Part shown: positions 16,807-25,332 of the stretch, in pieces
How positions within the stretch are numbered: the stretch's first letter is position 1
Layout of the letters: the number at the start of each line of letters is the position of its first letter
Notes under the pieces: generated by a model
Told to the model about the DNA's origin: nothing
The model's input: only the letters and a program-made list of their open reading frames with translations
Database searches by the model: none
Source of the DNA: Pseudomonas sp. Choline-02u-1
Lineage (GTDB): Bacteria > Pseudomonadota > Gammaproteobacteria > Pseudomonadales > Pseudomonadaceae
Reading direction: 5' to 3'
Length of the DNA: 64,000 nt
Assembly: GCF_002836515.1 (NCBI RefSeq)
Contig: NZ_PJBC01000003.1
Span: 186,001 to 250,000 of the forward strand
Position numbers and translations under genes: made by a program

Positions 16807-17376
16807 AATCGTACGCTAAGCGTGCGGCCTGTCAGGTCGAGACGCTGTGTGAGCCGACTAGGCCAGCGACTCTGGCCTATGAGTTGAAGTTCGTGGCTGC
16901 GAGCTTTGAACAAGGCAAGGGCCATTATTCAGCGTGAAGCATGATGAACAAAAATGATCAATGGGCCTTTTGGACGCTTGTAGATCCTTGCATAATTAAC
17001 TTGCGACTTAGTCGTGTACCATAGGGTGGTTACAGGGATCCGAAAGGATCGCACCCCGTTACTGCGAAAGCAGTTCGCCTAGCGCGACGCAAGAACGACC
17101 TGCCCCGTCGAACGTACGCAATCGATGGCTGAGAATCCCTCCTAGAGAGGGATTCGCCGTTTCTGGCCCCCGATTTTCCTCTCATAACGTTTTGGGCCGA
17201 TTCCGGACTTCTTTCGGACACTGACCCTTTGGCTTTTTCTGGGAATCGGCCGCGACCTTGAAAATGCTGACCCCTTCTTTTTGATTGGCATTCCCTCAAG
17301 GCTTCAAGCTCTATGGACTCAACCTGACAGGCCGCACGCTTAGCGTACGATTTTTTCGTATTCGCTATCGGCCCAT
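16783..17376. mobile_element. Relic of a miniature Tn3-type element
   Basis: Two inverted 38-bp Tn3-family ends, 16783-16820 and 17339-17376, share AAATCGTACGCTAAG at their inner tips and a further inner stretch GGCCTGTCAGGTYGAG. The outer tips are degraded (GGGAAGCC and ATGGGCCG) and no matching 5-bp flanks remain. The 594-bp interior has no convincing gene; a minus-strand open frame through it is not coding-like. The ends belong to the same family as those bounding the chrA element at 35198-37108. Confidence 0.65.
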
Positions 17377-17589
17377 AGGAGTGCTTATCGTCGGGGTATC
17401 TGCGTGCCTGGCGAGGCGGCATGCCCAATCTTTGATCAAGCGCCTGAGGCGCTTGAGAGGCCCCGGAAGGGAAGGAAGTGAGTTCAAGCATCGACACGCA
17501 TCCTGGAGGCTGTGAAGTGTCAGGCGAAGGGCGAAGAGATACCGCGCGATCTAGTGAAGCCTCAACGTCCAAGCGCTTGCTAGGTGGCA
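16807..17589. other. Gene-free interval between rep and traX
   Basis: Apart from the Tn3-type inverted repeats and the direct repeats it contains only a short hairpin (GAATCCCTC-CTAGA-GAGGGATTC, about 17132-17154). Confidence 0.5.
17461..17519 (+). repeat. Direct repeat, copy 2
   Basis: Imperfect second copy of the segment at 16726-16784 (GGGAAGGAAGTGAGTTC, then CATCCTGGAGGCTGTGAAG). Confidence 0.6.
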
Positions 17590-18224
17590 TCAGAACGATA
17601 TTGATAGGGAGCTGAGAAGTAGTAAATGGATCGGATAAACTGGGTAGAGCCATCCTTTAACGGAGCGTAACGGTGGCACCTGGACCTGCAGCAGAGTCAG
17701 TCCGAGCACTGGTGCCAATGCGGCTGCGATGATAACCGCATGATCCATCGTGGGCAGATCAGGCAACAGCAAAATCGAGCTGCCGACATTTGCGATAGCG
17801 GCGAGGAGAGCGGATAGGGACCAACTTACGATTTTAATCTCTAGCTTCCGTGCCTGAAGCGCGATTACTAGTGCAGTAGGTAACAACACTCCAGTTAGGC
17901 CGTAGCTCAGTATAGGACGGAGCGCGACTGTGGTCATCAGGGCTAGGACCCCGCATAAGATCAGTCCGGGAGTTCGATGATGCATCGCCTGAGCGATAAC
18001 TAGCCCAAGTGCTATGACGAACAGAATGTTTAAATGCCCATTATCGAAATATCTCGAATACGGCCATTGGCTCAGGATGGCGAATAGTAATATCCCACTC
18101 AGATATTTCAATCCGATTGGACGACTGATTGGCTGCCGGACAACATTTGCCGCAATTGCGAGACAGAATAAGGGGTATGCAAGTCGACCGATAATCCGCA
18201 TCGAGGACAGATTTTCCTGGATTT
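17590..18224 (-). pseudogene. traX: TraX family membrane protein, 3' part (interrupted)
   Basis: Polytopic membrane protein with the TraX hallmark GRLAYPLFCLAIAANV near its start and about eight membrane helices, ending YPIHLLLLSSLSISF. TraX-type proteins are acetyltransferase-like membrane proteins linked to pilin acetylation in F plasmids. The N-terminus is missing here and lies at 37287-37388. Rejoining at the 5-bp duplication GATTT gives a continuous frame (FVLPNEI then QENLSSMRI) of about 245 aa. Inactivated by the 19-kb transposon. Confidence 0.9.
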
Positions 18225-18262
18225 GGGGTTTGGGGAGCAATGGAACCAAAAACCAACATAAG
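18225..18262 (+). repeat. Left inverted repeat of the outer transposon
   Basis: 38 bp, GGGGTTTGGG...AACATAAG; the partner at 37249-37286 reads AACGTAAG at its inner tip. Confidence 0.92.
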
Positions 18263-18264
18263 CC

Positions 18265-19031
18265 CTACCACCTCCGCTCAGAGCCCTCTTCCCAGGCATC
18301 TGCCTCGATAAAGCAATTACGCATCTCGGCCTCTTGGCTGATCTCGGTCAGCAGATCATGTACCGTCTTATCCAGTGCCTCATCGTTGCGATAGGGAATG
18401 CTCAGCGCGTAGTTGCCCGACTCAAGCAGCTTCATGCCGTAAGGTTCCAGGCAGTAACGCTCGATATTCTCCAGTGCCCGTTTTTTACCACGCACGAACT
18501 TGCTGTTGTTCTCGACGGCCAGGCGCAATATGACCGTCGCGATCCGTTCGGCATTGTCCACTGCCGGTGGGACCGTGATGTTGAGATGCTGGGTGATTTT
18601 TGCGGGTACGCCGATCGTTATGCCGCGATGCCGGAGGTAGCGGTAAAGCGTGCTTTTGGAAATGTGCAGTTTCTTGCCAATGGCGCTCACACTTAACCGA
18701 CCCTCTCGGTACAGCGTTTCTGCGGCCATAGCGGTCGCTTCCGCCTGAGCGGGCAGCCCCTTCGGGCGGCCACCGACTCGACCACGTGACCGTGCAGCGG
18801 ACAAGCCTGCCTGTGTGCGCTCACGAATCAACTCACGTTCGAACTCTGCCAATGAAGCGAACAGGTTGAACACAAAGCGGCCTTGCGCGTGGGTGGTATC
18901 GATGGGGTCATTCAGACTTTGCAGGCCAACGTTACGAGCGGCCAATTCACCGACCAGTTCGACCAGGTGCTTGAGCGAGCGCCCTAGACGATCCAGCTTC
19001 CAAATCACCACAGCATCACCGGCCCGTACAT
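18265..19031 (-). pseudogene. tnpR: Outer transposon resolvase TnpR, 3' part (interrupted)
   Basis: Serine recombinase lacking its first ~50 residues, which lie at 28317-28472. It resumes at VHVRAGDAVVIWKLDRLGRS and runs through the long dimer helix (FERELIRERT) and the HTH (SVSAIGKKLHISKSTLYRYL). It then continues for about 115 further residues, unlike ordinary ~185-aa resolvases but like resolvases with a C-terminal extension such as that of ISXc5. It stops 3 bp inside the left inverted repeat. Restored frame at the 5-bp duplication TACAT: LDKLLVHV then RAGDAVV. Confidence 0.9.
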
Positions 19032-19069
19032 GGGGTTGTACGCCGGAATCCCAGAAATTTCCGTCAGCC
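19032..19069 (+). repeat. Left inverted repeat of the inner transposon
   Basis: 38 bp beginning GGGGTTGTACGCCGGAATCC; it overlaps the last codons of its tnpA. Confidence 0.9.
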
Positions 19070-22000
19070 CAGCTCCAGTCCCGCCACGAGCGCATCCAGG
19101 TCGATGAACTTGCCGTCAGTCTGGAAGGTGTAATGCCCGTTCAGCAGGATGTGCCGCCAGGCCGCTGGCGACATCTGCGTGATCAACGCCAGCGCCTTGG
19201 CATTGCCAGCTGCCTCGTACTTCGTCAGCAGCAGGGACAGGATCGCCGAGTTGTAGAAGATGATCGCGTTGCCGATCAGCCTGGCGCACTGGTTGCTGAT
19301 CTCGATTTCGATGTCGGTGCGGCCGGTCAATTCCTTCTTCCCACCGACTTGGGCGATGGTCGAGCGTAGCTGGTGATAGGACTCAATGCGGTTCTGCGAG
19401 CGGTGAACATTACGCTCCAGTTGCGGGTCGCGCAGGTAGCGCAGTGTGTAGATACTGCGGATGAGCTTGTCGAACTCGAAGATTGCGCGCCGCGTCGGGT
19501 TCGGCGCCGTATAGGTGCACAGCTTGCGGATCAGCGTGCCCTGCGTCATTTCCTTCAGGCCCAGTGTGGCGACGATTCGGTCGATGTTCGCCTTCTCACC
19601 GACGATGAGTTGCCGGTCGATCTGGCCAGCCGGCCGGATCAGGCATTTCTCGTACAATGCCAGATCATCGGCGCAATACAGCTCCTGCAACTGGTCGTCG
19701 AGGTCGGTGAAGCGCGGCTCGAAACGAAGTCCGAACCAGTGCAGGATGGCGAAGTTGGCCTTGTTGATGCTGTGCATGTCGCCGGTGATCGCGCTCGGCA
19801 CGATGTCCGACGTGTTGCGGTACCAGATGTCGAACACGTGGTGAGCCTCGTACTCGTGTGCGCCTATCAGGTAGCCGTTCAACGGCACGTGATTGCACAG
19901 CAGCGTGTAGGCGACGACGCCCTTGCCGCGGCCGAAATATTTGCGCGAGTAGCGCGCCTTCACAGTTGGTCGCTCGACGCCGAATTTCTGCCCATCAACG
20001 GCACCGTACAACGAATCGAGGTCGAACGAGTAATGCGGGAAGATCGGCAGTGCGGCGATGGCGTTGCTGATGCAATCGTTGGCCACATGTAGCGTCGCCT
20101 GGCGCAGGTACTGCTGGTAGGTACTCTCCAGGACGTGGTACGGGATGTCGCTGGTACGTGCCATAACCTGGTTGCCGTGGTTCATGGCTTGGGCAATGAT
20201 CACCGCCATCAGACTGTCGGCGTCGGCTACCTTCTTCGCATAGCGTGGCTGCAATGGTGTCAGCGCCGACAGGAACTGGCACTGGCCGTTGACGAAGCGA
20301 AACACGTCGGCGACATCGCAGTATGGCAGTTGCTCGTAGAGAGCTTGCTCGCGCGCCTTCTGGTTCTCCCCCTTGGGCTTGCGCCAGGTCAGTCTCTGCG
20401 TGTCCTTGTCGTATTCCAGGTGCGTCAGCTTGCCCTGTTTCAGCTCGCGATTGAACGCCACCCATTGCGCACGCAACTCGGCCGCCAGTGCATCGAGCTG
20501 GGCACTGACCGGCTGCCGCAGGAAGGGGATGTCCATCTGCGCGAGCACGGCGGCTTTCTCGTCCATCGAAACCAACTCGTCGGACAAATGCCGGTGCTGC
20601 AAGCTGTCGTCAATGTAGAGCTCGCCCGCCTGGAAGCGTTTCCTGACCTGACGGTAAAGCCAGAATTCGTAACGATCGGCATGCAGGCCTGTCGGCGTGC
20701 CTTCGGCATCGAACATCAGCAGGTACGGACGCAAGCGTTTCGGCAGCGTTGCCGCCGGACATTCGTCGAGTGGCCGTTGTGATAGGCGCTGCTGCTTGGC
20801 GAACACGCTCTTGGCCCAAGTCAGCGCCGCGAGCCATGGGTTATCGGGGGCCGTGCCGGCGAAGTCGAGCGCGACGTACAGCGGCCGTAGATGGCGTCGA
20901 ATGCGTTCGGCCAGGCCGTCCACCGCCTGCCAGTGCAGCGCCAGTTTGTTCAGTGGCTTGACGCTCATGCGCTGCGCCGTGTTTTGCAGCAATTCCCTGG
21001 ACATGATTTTGTAGGCGCGTTGGCGCACCTCGCCGAACGGCGTCGGATCGGCCACGCTGTCGTCCACGTACAGCGACAGCAGGCGGCCAACCTGCGGCGT
21101 TTCCTGATGGCGTCGCAGCTGTTCGGCGACAAAGGACTGTTTCGCACCCGTGCGGCTCTCGTCCTCAAGTTTTTTCATGTGGAAGGCCATCGCGTCGACC
21201 AGGTTGTCGGTGAGCTGCCGGTAACGTACCCAGGCATAGCACAGCAGGTAGAGCCGGGTCTGCTCCGCCTTCAGGTGGCGCAGGTCATGGACGGTATAGA
21301 AGTTCGCCAGGCTCGCGTAGTACAGCAGGTTCTGCTGCGAGATGCCGAGCTTGGGCAGCAGCGCCTTGGCGATCCCGTGCAAGGACTTCAGCGTGGCGCG
21401 CTTCTCGCGCTCCCCTGCCATCTGACGCCAGCCGAAATCTTTAGCGTCCTGCTTGAGCGCTGCCAGTTGAGACAGGGTGTCGTCACGCACCAGGAGCTGG
21501 CCCAGCGCAGCTTTGGCCGATTCGTCCAACACTTCTGCCAGCAAGCCGCCCAAGCGCCTGCGTTCGGTGGACAGGGCTTCACTGACCAGCTCTTGTAAGG
21601 TGGTGTGGCCGGGCCGGATGATTTTGTGCTCGCTGAGCCAAACGATCAGTTCGGCGGCCACGAATCCTGGCATTACGTCGCGCCGCACGATCTGTTCAGC
21701 CTGCTGTGCCAGTTGCGGCAGGAAGCTAGCCGCCCACGACCGGTAGCCGAACAGTTCGGCGATCTGACCCCTCTGGCTGTAGTGCTCATGCTTGGTGATC
21801 GCCTTGCGTTCGAACGCTTCGCCGTGGAAATAGCGACTCAGCACGAAGGCGCAATCGTCCTCGACCTCATGCCAATCGAAGCGGAAGAAAGCATGCTTGG
21901 CCTTGAAGTAGCCGATCTGCAAGACGCAATAGACTTGGGCCTGCAGGCTAGGCCGGCTGCTGGCGAACGCCAGTTCAGATTCGGCCAACGCCAGGTATTC

Positions 22001-22093
22001 CAGCCGCTGAGCATCGTCGAAGTCCGGTAGGCGGTACAAGGCTTCCTGCTCTGCGTCAGAAAAGACGGTGAGTAGCTTATTCTTGTTGCTCAT
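19064..22093 (-). CDS. tnpA: Tn3-family transposase (Tn5501-like)
   Basis: 1009 aa from ATG 22093 (MSNKNKLLTVFSDAEQEALY). DDE catalytic core in the Tn3 pattern: SRKYFGRGKGV, the aspartate in ITGDMHSINKANF, and the glutamate near SQNRIESYHQLR. Full length for the family and without stops, so probably active. It overlaps the resolvase gene by 17 bp and its stop lies inside the left inverted repeat. Confidence 0.92.
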   Translation of the reverse strand: MSNKNKLLTVFSDAEQEALYRLPDFDDAQRLEYLALAESELAFASSRPSLQAQVYCVLQIGYFKAKHAFFRFDWHEVEDDCAFVLSRYFHGEAFERKAITKHEHYSQRGQIAELFGYRSWAASFLPQLAQQAEQIVRRDVMPGFVAAELIVWLSEHKIIRPGHTTLQELVSEALSTERRRLGGLLAEVLDESAKAALGQLLVRDDTLSQLAALKQDAKDFGWRQMAGEREKRATLKSLHGIAKALLPKLGISQQNLLYYASLANFYTVHDLRHLKAEQTRLYLLCYAWVRYRQLTDNLVDAMAFHMKKLEDESRTGAKQSFVAEQLRRHQETPQVGRLLSLYVDDSVADPTPFGEVRQRAYKIMSRELLQNTAQRMSVKPLNKLALHWQAVDGLAERIRRHLRPLYVALDFAGTAPDNPWLAALTWAKSVFAKQQRLSQRPLDECPAATLPKRLRPYLLMFDAEGTPTGLHADRYEFWLYRQVRKRFQAGELYIDDSLQHRHLSDELVSMDEKAAVLAQMDIPFLRQPVSAQLDALAAELRAQWVAFNRELKQGKLTHLEYDKDTQRLTWRKPKGENQKAREQALYEQLPYCDVADVFRFVNGQCQFLSALTPLQPRYAKKVADADSLMAVIIAQAMNHGNQVMARTSDIPYHVLESTYQQYLRQATLHVANDCISNAIAALPIFPHYSFDLDSLYGAVDGQKFGVERPTVKARYSRKYFGRGKGVVAYTLLCNHVPLNGYLIGAHEYEAHHVFDIWYRNTSDIVPSAITGDMHSINKANFAILHWFGLRFEPRFTDLDDQLQELYCADDLALYEKCLIRPAGQIDRQLIVGEKANIDRIVATLGLKEMTQGTLIRKLCTYTAPNPTRRAIFEFDKLIRSIYTLRYLRDPQLERNVHRSQNRIESYHQLRSTIAQVGGKKELTGRTDIEIEISNQCARLIGNAIIFYNSAILSLLLTKYEAAGNAKALALITQMSPAAWRHILLNGHYTFQTDGKFIDLDALVAGLELG

Positions 22094-22679
22094 CGACCGT
22101 CCTTCCCGCACCACGCCAACCTGCTCGCGTCAATGTTTCGATCAACGTAGTGCGCTTGACATTGAAGTTGCGGCACACCGCCGCCTTAGACATGCCGCCA
22201 TCGAGCGCGGCGACGATGGCGTCCAGCTTCTCACCAGTGATCGCCTGCGGCCGGCCGCCGATCCGGCCGCGTTTGCGTGCGGCGGCCAAGCCCGCGACGA
22301 CGCGCTCCTGAATCAAGGCGCGCTCGTACTGCGCGAGCGCACCGAACACCTGGAACAGGAATTCGCCCGAGGGCGTCGTAGTGTCCAGGTTCTCTGTCAG
22401 CGAGCGGAACGCCACCCGCTTGTCCTTGAGCGAAGTCACAATGGCGAGCAGGTGCGACAGCGAGCGACCGAGCCGGTCGAGTTTCCACACCACCAGCACA
22501 TCGCCGGCTCGAACGAACTCAAGCGCCCGCGCCAAGCCGGCACGGTCATCCTTCGCGCCAGAGGCACGATCCTCAAACAGGTGACGCGGATCGACGCCGG
22601 CGGCGAGCAGCGCGTCGCGCTGCAAGTCCGTGCTCTGGCGGTCGGAGTCCGACGACACGCGCATGTAGCCAACCAACAT
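22077..22679 (-). CDS. tnpR: Serine resolvase of the inner transposon
   Basis: 200 aa from ATG 22679 (MLVGYMRVSSDSDRQ), with catalytic Ser in YMRVSS, the VVWKLDRLGRSLSHLL segment and a C-terminal HTH. An ATG at 22712 gives eleven more residues; neither has a clear ribosome binding site. It resolves cointegrates at the res site just upstream (22680-22870) and overlaps tnpA. Confidence 0.9.
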   Translation of the reverse strand: MLVGYMRVSSDSDRQSTDLQRDALLAAGVDPRHLFEDRASGAKDDRAGLARALEFVRAGDVLVVWKLDRLGRSLSHLLAIVTSLKDKRVAFRSLTENLDTTTPSGEFLFQVFGALAQYERALIQERVVAGLAAARKRGRIGGRPQAITGEKLDAIVAALDGGMSKAAVCRNFNVKRTTLIETLTRAGWRGAGRTVDEQQE

Positions 22680-22789
22680 AGGCGGATAACCATCAAAAAC
22701 AGGTTTCCGCATAATAGTGAATAGCGATAGAGTTTTCCGTACATTTTTGAGGGGGTGTTGCACAGGTAGCACAGCGGCGGCTGACAGCC

Positions 22790-22815
22790 TGTCGCAAAAC
22801 AAATGTTTTACGACA
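22790..22815. promoter_or_regulatory. res subsite between tnpR and the toxin-antitoxin genes
   Basis: 26-bp palindrome TGTCGCAAAACA-AA-TGTTTTACGACA (one mismatched pair) in the divergent interval, the expected place for a resolvase crossover or accessory site. Confidence 0.65.
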
Positions 22816-22870
22816 CCTCCTTGAGGTTGCCGCGTTTACATCATTACCTGAACAGGTATAAAATTCCGTC

Positions 22871-23248
22871 ATGACAAACAAAGAAAAACCGCTCGAATGG
22901 ATCGCGAGCAGCCACAAGGATTTGATGGCGTTGCCGTCCGACGTGCGTCGCCGTTTCGGTTACGCGCTCTCGTTGGCGCAGATAGGCGATCAGGATGACG
23001 CAGCAAAGGTGCTCAAGGGGTTCGGTGGTGCCGGCGTGCTGGAGGTCGTCGAAGACGATGCCGGCGGCACCTATCGAGCGGTATACACGGTCAAGTTTGC
23101 GGAAGCGGTGTTCGTCCTGCACTGCTTCCAGAAGAAGAGCAAGAGCGGAATCGCCACGCCAAAGGCCGACATGGACATCATCCGCGCTCGGCTGAAGGTG
23201 GCCGAGGTATTGGCACAGGAGCTACGAAATGCAAAAACGAATCATTGA
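22871..23248 (+). CDS. HigB/Gp49-like toxin
   Basis: 125 aa. RelE/ParE-superfamily fold of the Gp49-like type: EWIASSHKDLMALPSDVRRRFG at the start and the core strand AVYTVKFAEAVFVLHCFQKKS. It probably cleaves mRNA on ribosomes. Toxin precedes antitoxin (HigBA order) with a 20-bp overlap. Such pairs are part of the transposition module in Tn5501-type transposons. Confidence 0.85.
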   Translation: MTNKEKPLEWIASSHKDLMALPSDVRRRFGYALSLAQIGDQDDAAKVLKGFGGAGVLEVVEDDAGGTYRAVYTVKFAEAVFVLHCFQKKSKSGIATPKADMDIIRARLKVAEVLAQELRNAKTNH

Positions 23249-23564
23249 AGGCGTCGAGGTTCAGCGCAGCTCGGGCAACGTCTTTGCCGACCTTGGACTG
23301 CCTGACGCTGAAAAGCTCAAGATCAAGACCGGCCTGGTGGTCGAGATCAGGAGGGCCATGCGCGCCCTTGGGCTGACTCAACAAGCGGCGGCCAAACGCA
23401 TGGGCATCCCGCAACCGAAGGTGTCGGGCATGATGCGCGGCGACTTCACCAATCTATCCGAACGCAAGCTGATGGATTGTCTGAATCGCCTCGGCTACGA
23501 CATCGAAATCAAGGTACGGCCAGCAGCCGAGCCGATCGGGCATCTAACGCTCGCAACCGCTTAA
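23229..23564 (+). CDS. HigA-like antitoxin (XRE HTH)
   Basis: 111 aa with the HTH LTQQAAAKRMGIPQPKVSGMM followed by LSERKLMDCLNRLGYDIEI, typical of the HTH_37 antitoxins paired with Gp49-like toxins. It overlaps the toxin gene and probably represses the operon. Confidence 0.85.
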   Translation: MQKRIIEGVEVQRSSGNVFADLGLPDAEKLKIKTGLVVEIRRAMRALGLTQQAAAKRMGIPQPKVSGMMRGDFTNLSERKLMDCLNRLGYDIEIKVRPAAEPIGHLTLATA

Positions 23565-23578
23565 TCGGAGCTCTCCTG

Positions 23579-23914
23579 ATGGCAGCCCGCATCACCGACG
23601 ACGAATGGGACGAACTGACTCCCGAGAATTTCGATACCACGGCACTGCTGCGTGCAGTCGATGCCGTGGACGTGCTGCGCGGCGATTTGAATGACAGCGC
23701 AGACGGCGCACCTCCGCAACTGCGCACCGACCTGTTGAAGCTGCATCAACTGGCAATGGCCGCGTTCAACGAGGGATCACGCAGCCGAGTGGCTGAGCTA
23801 TTTGATCTCGCCGTGGATCTTCAGGATCAGGTTGATCATCTGATGACCTCGCTGGAACAAGTGCAAGAAACCCTGTCCCGGTTGACGGCGCTCTACCCAG
23901 AAAGCCTGTCCTGA
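23579..23914 (+). CDS. Transposon-borne small acidic protein
   Basis: 111 aa from ATG 23579 after GGAGCTCTCCTG. Acidic and helix-rich (TTALLRAVDAVDVLRGDL, then a coiled segment DLAVDLQDQVDHLMTSLEQVQ). Function unknown. Fifteen bp after the antitoxin gene, so probably the same transcript. Confidence 0.6.
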   Translation: MAARITDDEWDELTPENFDTTALLRAVDAVDVLRGDLNDSADGAPPQLRTDLLKLHQLAMAAFNEGSRSRVAELFDLAVDLQDQVDHLMTSLEQVQETLSRLTALYPESLS

Positions 23915-23937
23915 ATGTTCTTGGAGACAACCACATC

Positions 23938-24264
23938 ATGAGCCGCAGCCGCCGCAAAACGCCCATCGTTGGGCACACGACCTGCCGTAGCGAGCGCGAG
24001 GACAAGAAACTCTGGCATCAGCGCTGGCGAACCCACGAGCGCACCGCGCTGGCCAGCGCGTCGCCGGAAGCTCTATGCGCCCATCTGCCTCTACTGGAAA
24101 ACCAGGTCAGCAACGTCTGGTCGATGGGTAAGGATGGCCGCTCCTACTGGCCCATCAAGCGCCAGGCCGCCACGGCGGATCGCATTGCCAACCACAAGGG
24201 ACGCAATCCGCAAGAGCGCGCCTCCCTGAAAAAGCGTCTGCTGCGCAAGTGGATGAGCAAATGA
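23938..24264 (+). CDS. Transposon-borne small basic protein
   Basis: 108 aa, Arg/Lys-rich (MSRSRRKTPIVGHTTCRSER), with KGRNPQERASLKKRLLRKWM at the C-terminus. Likely nucleic-acid binding by composition only. Its stop overlaps the next start (ATGA). Confidence 0.6.
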   Translation: MSRSRRKTPIVGHTTCRSEREDKKLWHQRWRTHERTALASASPEALCAHLPLLENQVSNVWSMGKDGRSYWPIKRQAATADRIANHKGRNPQERASLKKRLLRKWMSK

Positions 24265-24632
24265 ACCTGTCCACCATCGAGGCGCTGGCTATCGCTTGGG
24301 CGCGAATCGCTGAAGAAGCAGAACTCCCAGCCGGCTACGAGGGCACGGCGACGCCAGAGGCGCATCGGGCCTGCGAGGTGATCCAGGAGCGGATTCGAGA
24401 GCACGTCGTCGCCACCAATGACATGCGGCTGTTCGGCCTGCTGCACCTGCTTGGGCAGGCGTCGCTGCGCATGGAGCAAGCGCTGTGGCCGGAAGAATAT
24501 GCGCGGATGACCCGCGAGGTCGAGGAAGCTCTCCGAGAGGCCGACGACCCCAACGCCAAGTCGTACACCCACGAAGAAGTCATGCGGGCGATGCAGGAAC
24601 TCATCGACCAAGCGCGAGACAAGCCATGTTGA
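24261..24632 (+). CDS. Transposon-borne acidic protein
   Basis: 123 aa from ATG 24261, overlapping the previous stop codon. Helical and acidic, ending THEEVMRAMQELIDQARDKP. Function unknown. Its last 23 codons lie in the 109-bp segment duplicated at 28208-28316, so a 3' fragment of this gene exists there too. Confidence 0.6.
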   Translation: MNLSTIEALAIAWARIAEEAELPAGYEGTATPEAHRACEVIQERIREHVVATNDMRLFGLLHLLGQASLRMEQALWPEEYARMTREVEEALREADDPNAKSYTHEEVMRAMQELIDQARDKPC

Positions 24633-24672
24633 TCGGCTGACGGAAATTTCTGGGTTTCCGGCTTACAACCCC
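24564..24672 (+). repeat. 109-bp direct repeat, copy 1
   Basis: Identical over all 109 bp to 28208-28316. It comprises the 3' end of the acidic-protein gene plus the right inverted repeat (24635-24672). Confidence 0.92.
24635..24672 (-). repeat. Internal right inverted repeat of the inner transposon
   Basis: 38 bp, GGCTGACGG...CAACCCC. The flanking ATGAG does not match the TACAT target duplication, so this is not the end used in the latest transposition. Confidence 0.88.
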
Positions 24673-24963
24673 ATGAGAAAACACCGCACCGCAGAACAGT
24701 GGCAAGTCCTAATCGGTCAGCAGCGTGACAGCGGCCTGTCGGCCACGCAGTTCTGCAAGGAGCACAAACTCGGTTATGCCAGCTTCTGTAGTTGGCGCAA
24801 GCGCCTGTTGAGTCAGCCGGTCGGTGAGGCTGCGGATTCTGGTTATGCCAGCTTCCTGGATCTGTCATCGCTGATGGATGACTCGGCCTCTCCCGGAAGC
24901 GGCTGGAATATCGTGCTGAGCCTGGGTAATGGTGTTGAGCTAAGGCTGAGCCAGATCAGATGA
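24673..24963 (+). CDS. tnpA: IS66 accessory protein TnpA
   Basis: 96 aa. Helix-turn-helix protein beginning MRKHRTAEQWQVLIGQQRDS with CKEHKLGYASFCSWRKRLL, typical of IS66 TnpA. Its ATG is the first base after the transposon end, so it has no IS66 leader of its own. Confidence 0.85.
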   Translation: MRKHRTAEQWQVLIGQQRDSGLSATQFCKEHKLGYASFCSWRKRLLSQPVGEAADSGYASFLDLSSLMDDSASPGSGWNIVLSLGNGVELRLSQIR

Positions 24964-25304
24964 TCGGTCTGGATAGCCAGGCCCGGATCTGGCTGTGCAC
25001 CGAGCCCACGGATATGCGCAAATCCTTCCGGGGGCTGAGCGCTCTGGTCCGCAATCAACTCAAGCAAGATCCGCTCAGCGGGCAGTATTTTGTCTTCGTT
25101 AACCGTCGCAAGACCCAAATGAAGATGTTGTATTTCACGCCCACGGGCTACTGCCTGTGGGCCAAGCGACTGGAGCAGGGGCAGTTCCGGGTACGGCCGT
25201 CTTCTTCGGGACAGCGCCCCTTAAACCTGACTGATCTCCAGTTGCTGATTGACGGTATCGAGGTGCAAAAGTACCGTCAGTTCAAGCGTTTTCGGGGCAC
25301 GTAG
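24960..25304 (+). CDS. tnpB: IS66 accessory protein TnpB
   Basis: 114 aa, IS66 Orf2 type: STARTING residues MIGLDSQARIWL, then TDMRKSFRGLSALV and FVFVNRRKTQMKMLYF. Required with TnpA and TnpC for IS66 transposition. It overlaps tnpA by 4 bp. Confidence 0.92.
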   Translation: MIGLDSQARIWLCTEPTDMRKSFRGLSALVRNQLKQDPLSGQYFVFVNRRKTQMKMLYFTPTGYCLWAKRLEQGQFRVRPSSSGQRPLNLTDLQLLIDGIEVQKYRQFKRFRGT

Positions 25305-25332
25305 CGGGTTGTGTTCCGGTATAATATCGGCC

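Noticed and set aside
17030..17653. 207-codon minus-strand frame between rep and traX
   Set aside because: Crosses the inverted repeats and direct repeats, low-complexity Arg/Ser-rich translation, no ribosome binding site.
19373..20092. Plus-strand frames opposite the inner transposase
   Set aside because: Shadows of tnpA; the minus-strand protein has conserved catalytic motifs.
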